DNA of 7,655 nucleotides from Pseudomonadota bacterium (GTDB lineage Bacteria > Pseudomonadota > Alphaproteobacteria > Sphingomonadales > Sphingomonadaceae): contig JAEZQR010000175.1 in the NCBI GenBank assembly GCA_023413015.1, positions 1 to 7,655 of the forward strand, given 5' to 3'. The number at the start of each line of letters is the position of its first letter. The stretch's first letter is position 1. The translations under genes were made by a program, and so were the position numbers. The notes below the pieces were generated by a model, which saw only the letters and a list, made by a program, of their open reading frames with translations, was not told the DNA's origin and did not search any database. Shown here one piece after another: positions 6,317 through 7,655 of this stretch.

Positions 6317-7655
6317 CAGGCGGCAGCGCCGTGCGCCATGACTTGATAGGCCATCAGCATCCCGTAGGCGCCGATCAGGCCGACCATCAGAGCCGCGAAA
6401 CCCCTTGTCCTGAGGCGGTTCTGCGCCTGCTGCTGATCGCTCAGCACCTCGGACACGGCCCCCAGCACCGGCACGCCGAACGCCTCCTGAAGCCGGTTCG
6501 CGGACACGTAGGTCGTATGGATACGACTGGCGAGGAACGCCGTGGCGACACCGGCGGCGAGCCCCGCGACCAGCACGAAGGTCAGCAGCAGCGGACGGTT
6601 CGGCGCCACCGGATTGCGCGGGAAGCTCGGCGGATCGATGATCTGGAAGCGTACCTGGTCCGTCTTGTTCTCGACGTCCATGCGCAGCCGCACTTCCTCG
6701 CGCGATTTGACGAGCTGGTCGTACTGGCGGCGCAGCACGTCGTAGTCGCGGTTCATCTTCGCCATCTCGGCGGCGACCGCCGGCTGCTCGACCTGCAGGT
6801 TCTGCATGTTGGCGATAGCCGCCTCGAGCTGGGCCCGCCGCGCACTGAGCGCCGAGATGGTGCCCTGCCGGTCCGCGACCATCGTGCGCAGGCTCGAATA
6901 GGCCGGGTTGGCCATCGAGCCGCTGCGTCCGCTCGGCTCGTTTGCTGCCTGGCGCTGCAGGCGTGCGATCTGCTGACGCGCCGTCACGAGATCCGGGTGC
7001 TGCTCCGTCCAGCCGCGGGCCAGGCCCTCCGAGATCTGCCGTTCGAGCGCGTCAATCTGTGCGCGCGCCGATCCCGGCGCGTAGCCGCCGCCCGCCGTCG
7101 CCAGCGTCGCCGGCGTGCTCGCCATCTGCGCCGACAGCGCACCCAGCGTCGTCCTCGCCTCAACCAGCTGCTGATCGATGCGGTCGATCTCCATCTGCGC
7201 GGACATCAGGCGGGCGGAGACATTGCCCTGTCCCGGCAGACGGCCGAGATATTTCACCTCGAACTCGGCGCGGCGTTGCTCGGCCTGTTCCAGCTCGCGC
7301 CCACGATCTGCGATCTGATCCTCGAGGAAACGGATCGCCTGCGTGTTGTCGTCGCGATTGGACGAGATATTCTCTTCGACGAAGATGTTGATGAGGTTCT
7401 GCACGACGCGCTGCGCCATCGTCGCGTTCTGTGCATCTCCGAGATGCGAATTGTTCGACCTGTAGGCGAGCGTGAAGAGGTTGCCCTCCTGCTGCGTCAC
7501 GGTGATGTTCTCGGTGAGCTTGGTGATAAGGGCGTCGAGGTCCTTGTCGTCGTTCAGCGACTGGTCGAGCCCGGTCCGGCGGATCACCTTCTCCAGGTTC
7601 GGCCGGCTGGTCAGCGTATCGCGGACGACCTGCACCTGGCGCGCCTTGTCGGCCG
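6316..7655 (-). CDS. XrtA system polysaccharide chain length determinant (Wzz/GNVR family; partial, 5' end off the window)
   Basis: The frame is open to the right edge (first full codon 7653) and gives 445 residues ending at TGA 6318-6316. The GTG at 7635 is an internal valine, not a start: the frame continues upstream as ADKARQ and the family's N-terminal membrane helix and Wzz domain start are missing, probably several tens of residues. VRDTLTSRPNLEKVIRRTG matches the early part of TIGR03007-type proteins. Long coiled-coil stretches follow (about fragment residues 95-175 and 250-325), then the conserved VEQPAVAAEMAKMNRDYDVL region (GNVR-like) and the Pro-rich FQIIDPPSFPRNPVAPNRP just before a transmembrane helix (about 355-376). 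A second hydrophobic helix (about 418-437) lies at the C-terminus. In the family these proteins form inner-membrane, periplasm-projecting oligomers that set polymer length and activate the partner kinase. No kinase domain is fused, consistent with the separate kinase gene downstream. Confidence 0.93.
   Translation of the reverse strand, partial: ADKARQVQVVRDTLTSRPNLEKVIRRTGLDQSLNDDKDLDALITKLTENITVTQQEGNLFTLAYRSNNSHLGDAQNATMAQRVVQNLINIFVEENISSNRDDNTQAIRFLEDQIADRGRELEQAEQRRAEFEVKYLGRLPGQGNVSARLMSAQMEIDRIDQQLVEARTTLGALSAQMASTPATLATAGGGYAPGSARAQIDALERQISEGLARGWTEQHPDLVTARQQIARLQRQAANEPSGRSGSMANPAYSSLRTMVADRQGTISALSARRAQLEAAIANMQNLQVEQPAVAAEMAKMNRDYDVLRRQYDQLVKSREEVRLRMDVENKTDQVRFQIIDPPSFPRNPVAPNRPLLLTFVLVAGLAAGVATAFLASRIHTTYVSANRLQEAFGVPVLGAVSEVLSDQQQAQNRLRTRGFAALMVGLIGAYGMLMAYQVMAHGAAA

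Noticed and set aside
7633..7635. GTG as the start of the chain-length protein
   Set aside because: The frame stays open to the window edge and the protein would lack its N-terminal membrane helix; the GTG is an internal valine codon.

Overview
The window is one stretch of a densely packed operon read entirely from the minus strand, so transcription runs from position 7655 toward position 1. The base composition is GC-rich with strong third-position G/C bias. The gene set matches the exopolysaccharide loci that accompany exosortase A (XrtA) and PEP-CTERM protein sorting. This combination, the gene order and the protein style suggest an alphaproteobacterium, most likely a sphingomonad (Sphingomonas, Novosphingobium or Sphingobium type). 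That placement is an inference from family knowledge and not from a marker gene.

In transcription order: (1) the 3' part of a polysaccharide chain-length determinant of the Wzz/GNVR type, cut by the right edge (7655-6316); (2) a cytoplasmic tyrosine autokinase of the CpsD/BY-kinase type (6290-5325); (3) a secreted outer-membrane beta-barrel protein (5315-3510); (4) an AAA ATPase of the ExeA-like XrtA-associated family (3499-2408); (5) a NodB/DUF3473 polysaccharide deacetylase (2408-1533); (6) a FemAB/GNAT-like XrtA-associated protein (1533-475); (7) the N-terminal half of a TIGR03087-type glycosyltransferase, cut by the left edge (475-1).

In the family picture, the chain-length protein and its detached kinase form the inner-membrane polymer-length controller. 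The barrel is a candidate outer-membrane component, the ATPase a candidate energiser or assembly factor, the deacetylase and FemAB-like protein candidate modifiers, and the glycosyltransferase adds sugar to the repeat unit. The outer-membrane export lipoprotein would be expected upstream (beyond 7655). Exosortase A and further glycosyltransferases would be expected downstream (before position 1). None of these is in the window.

There is almost no non-coding DNA. Genes 4-5, 5-6 and 6-7 are joined by identical one-base stop/start overlaps (TGATG). Genes 2-3 and 3-4 are separated by 9 and 10 bases holding ribosome binding sites. The 25-base gap between genes 1 and 2 contains a curious 8-codon reading frame bounded on both sides by TGATG. 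No promoter, terminator, RNA gene, mobile element, CRISPR array or long repeat was seen. The system belongs to known but poorly characterised families, so I do not claim an entirely new one.
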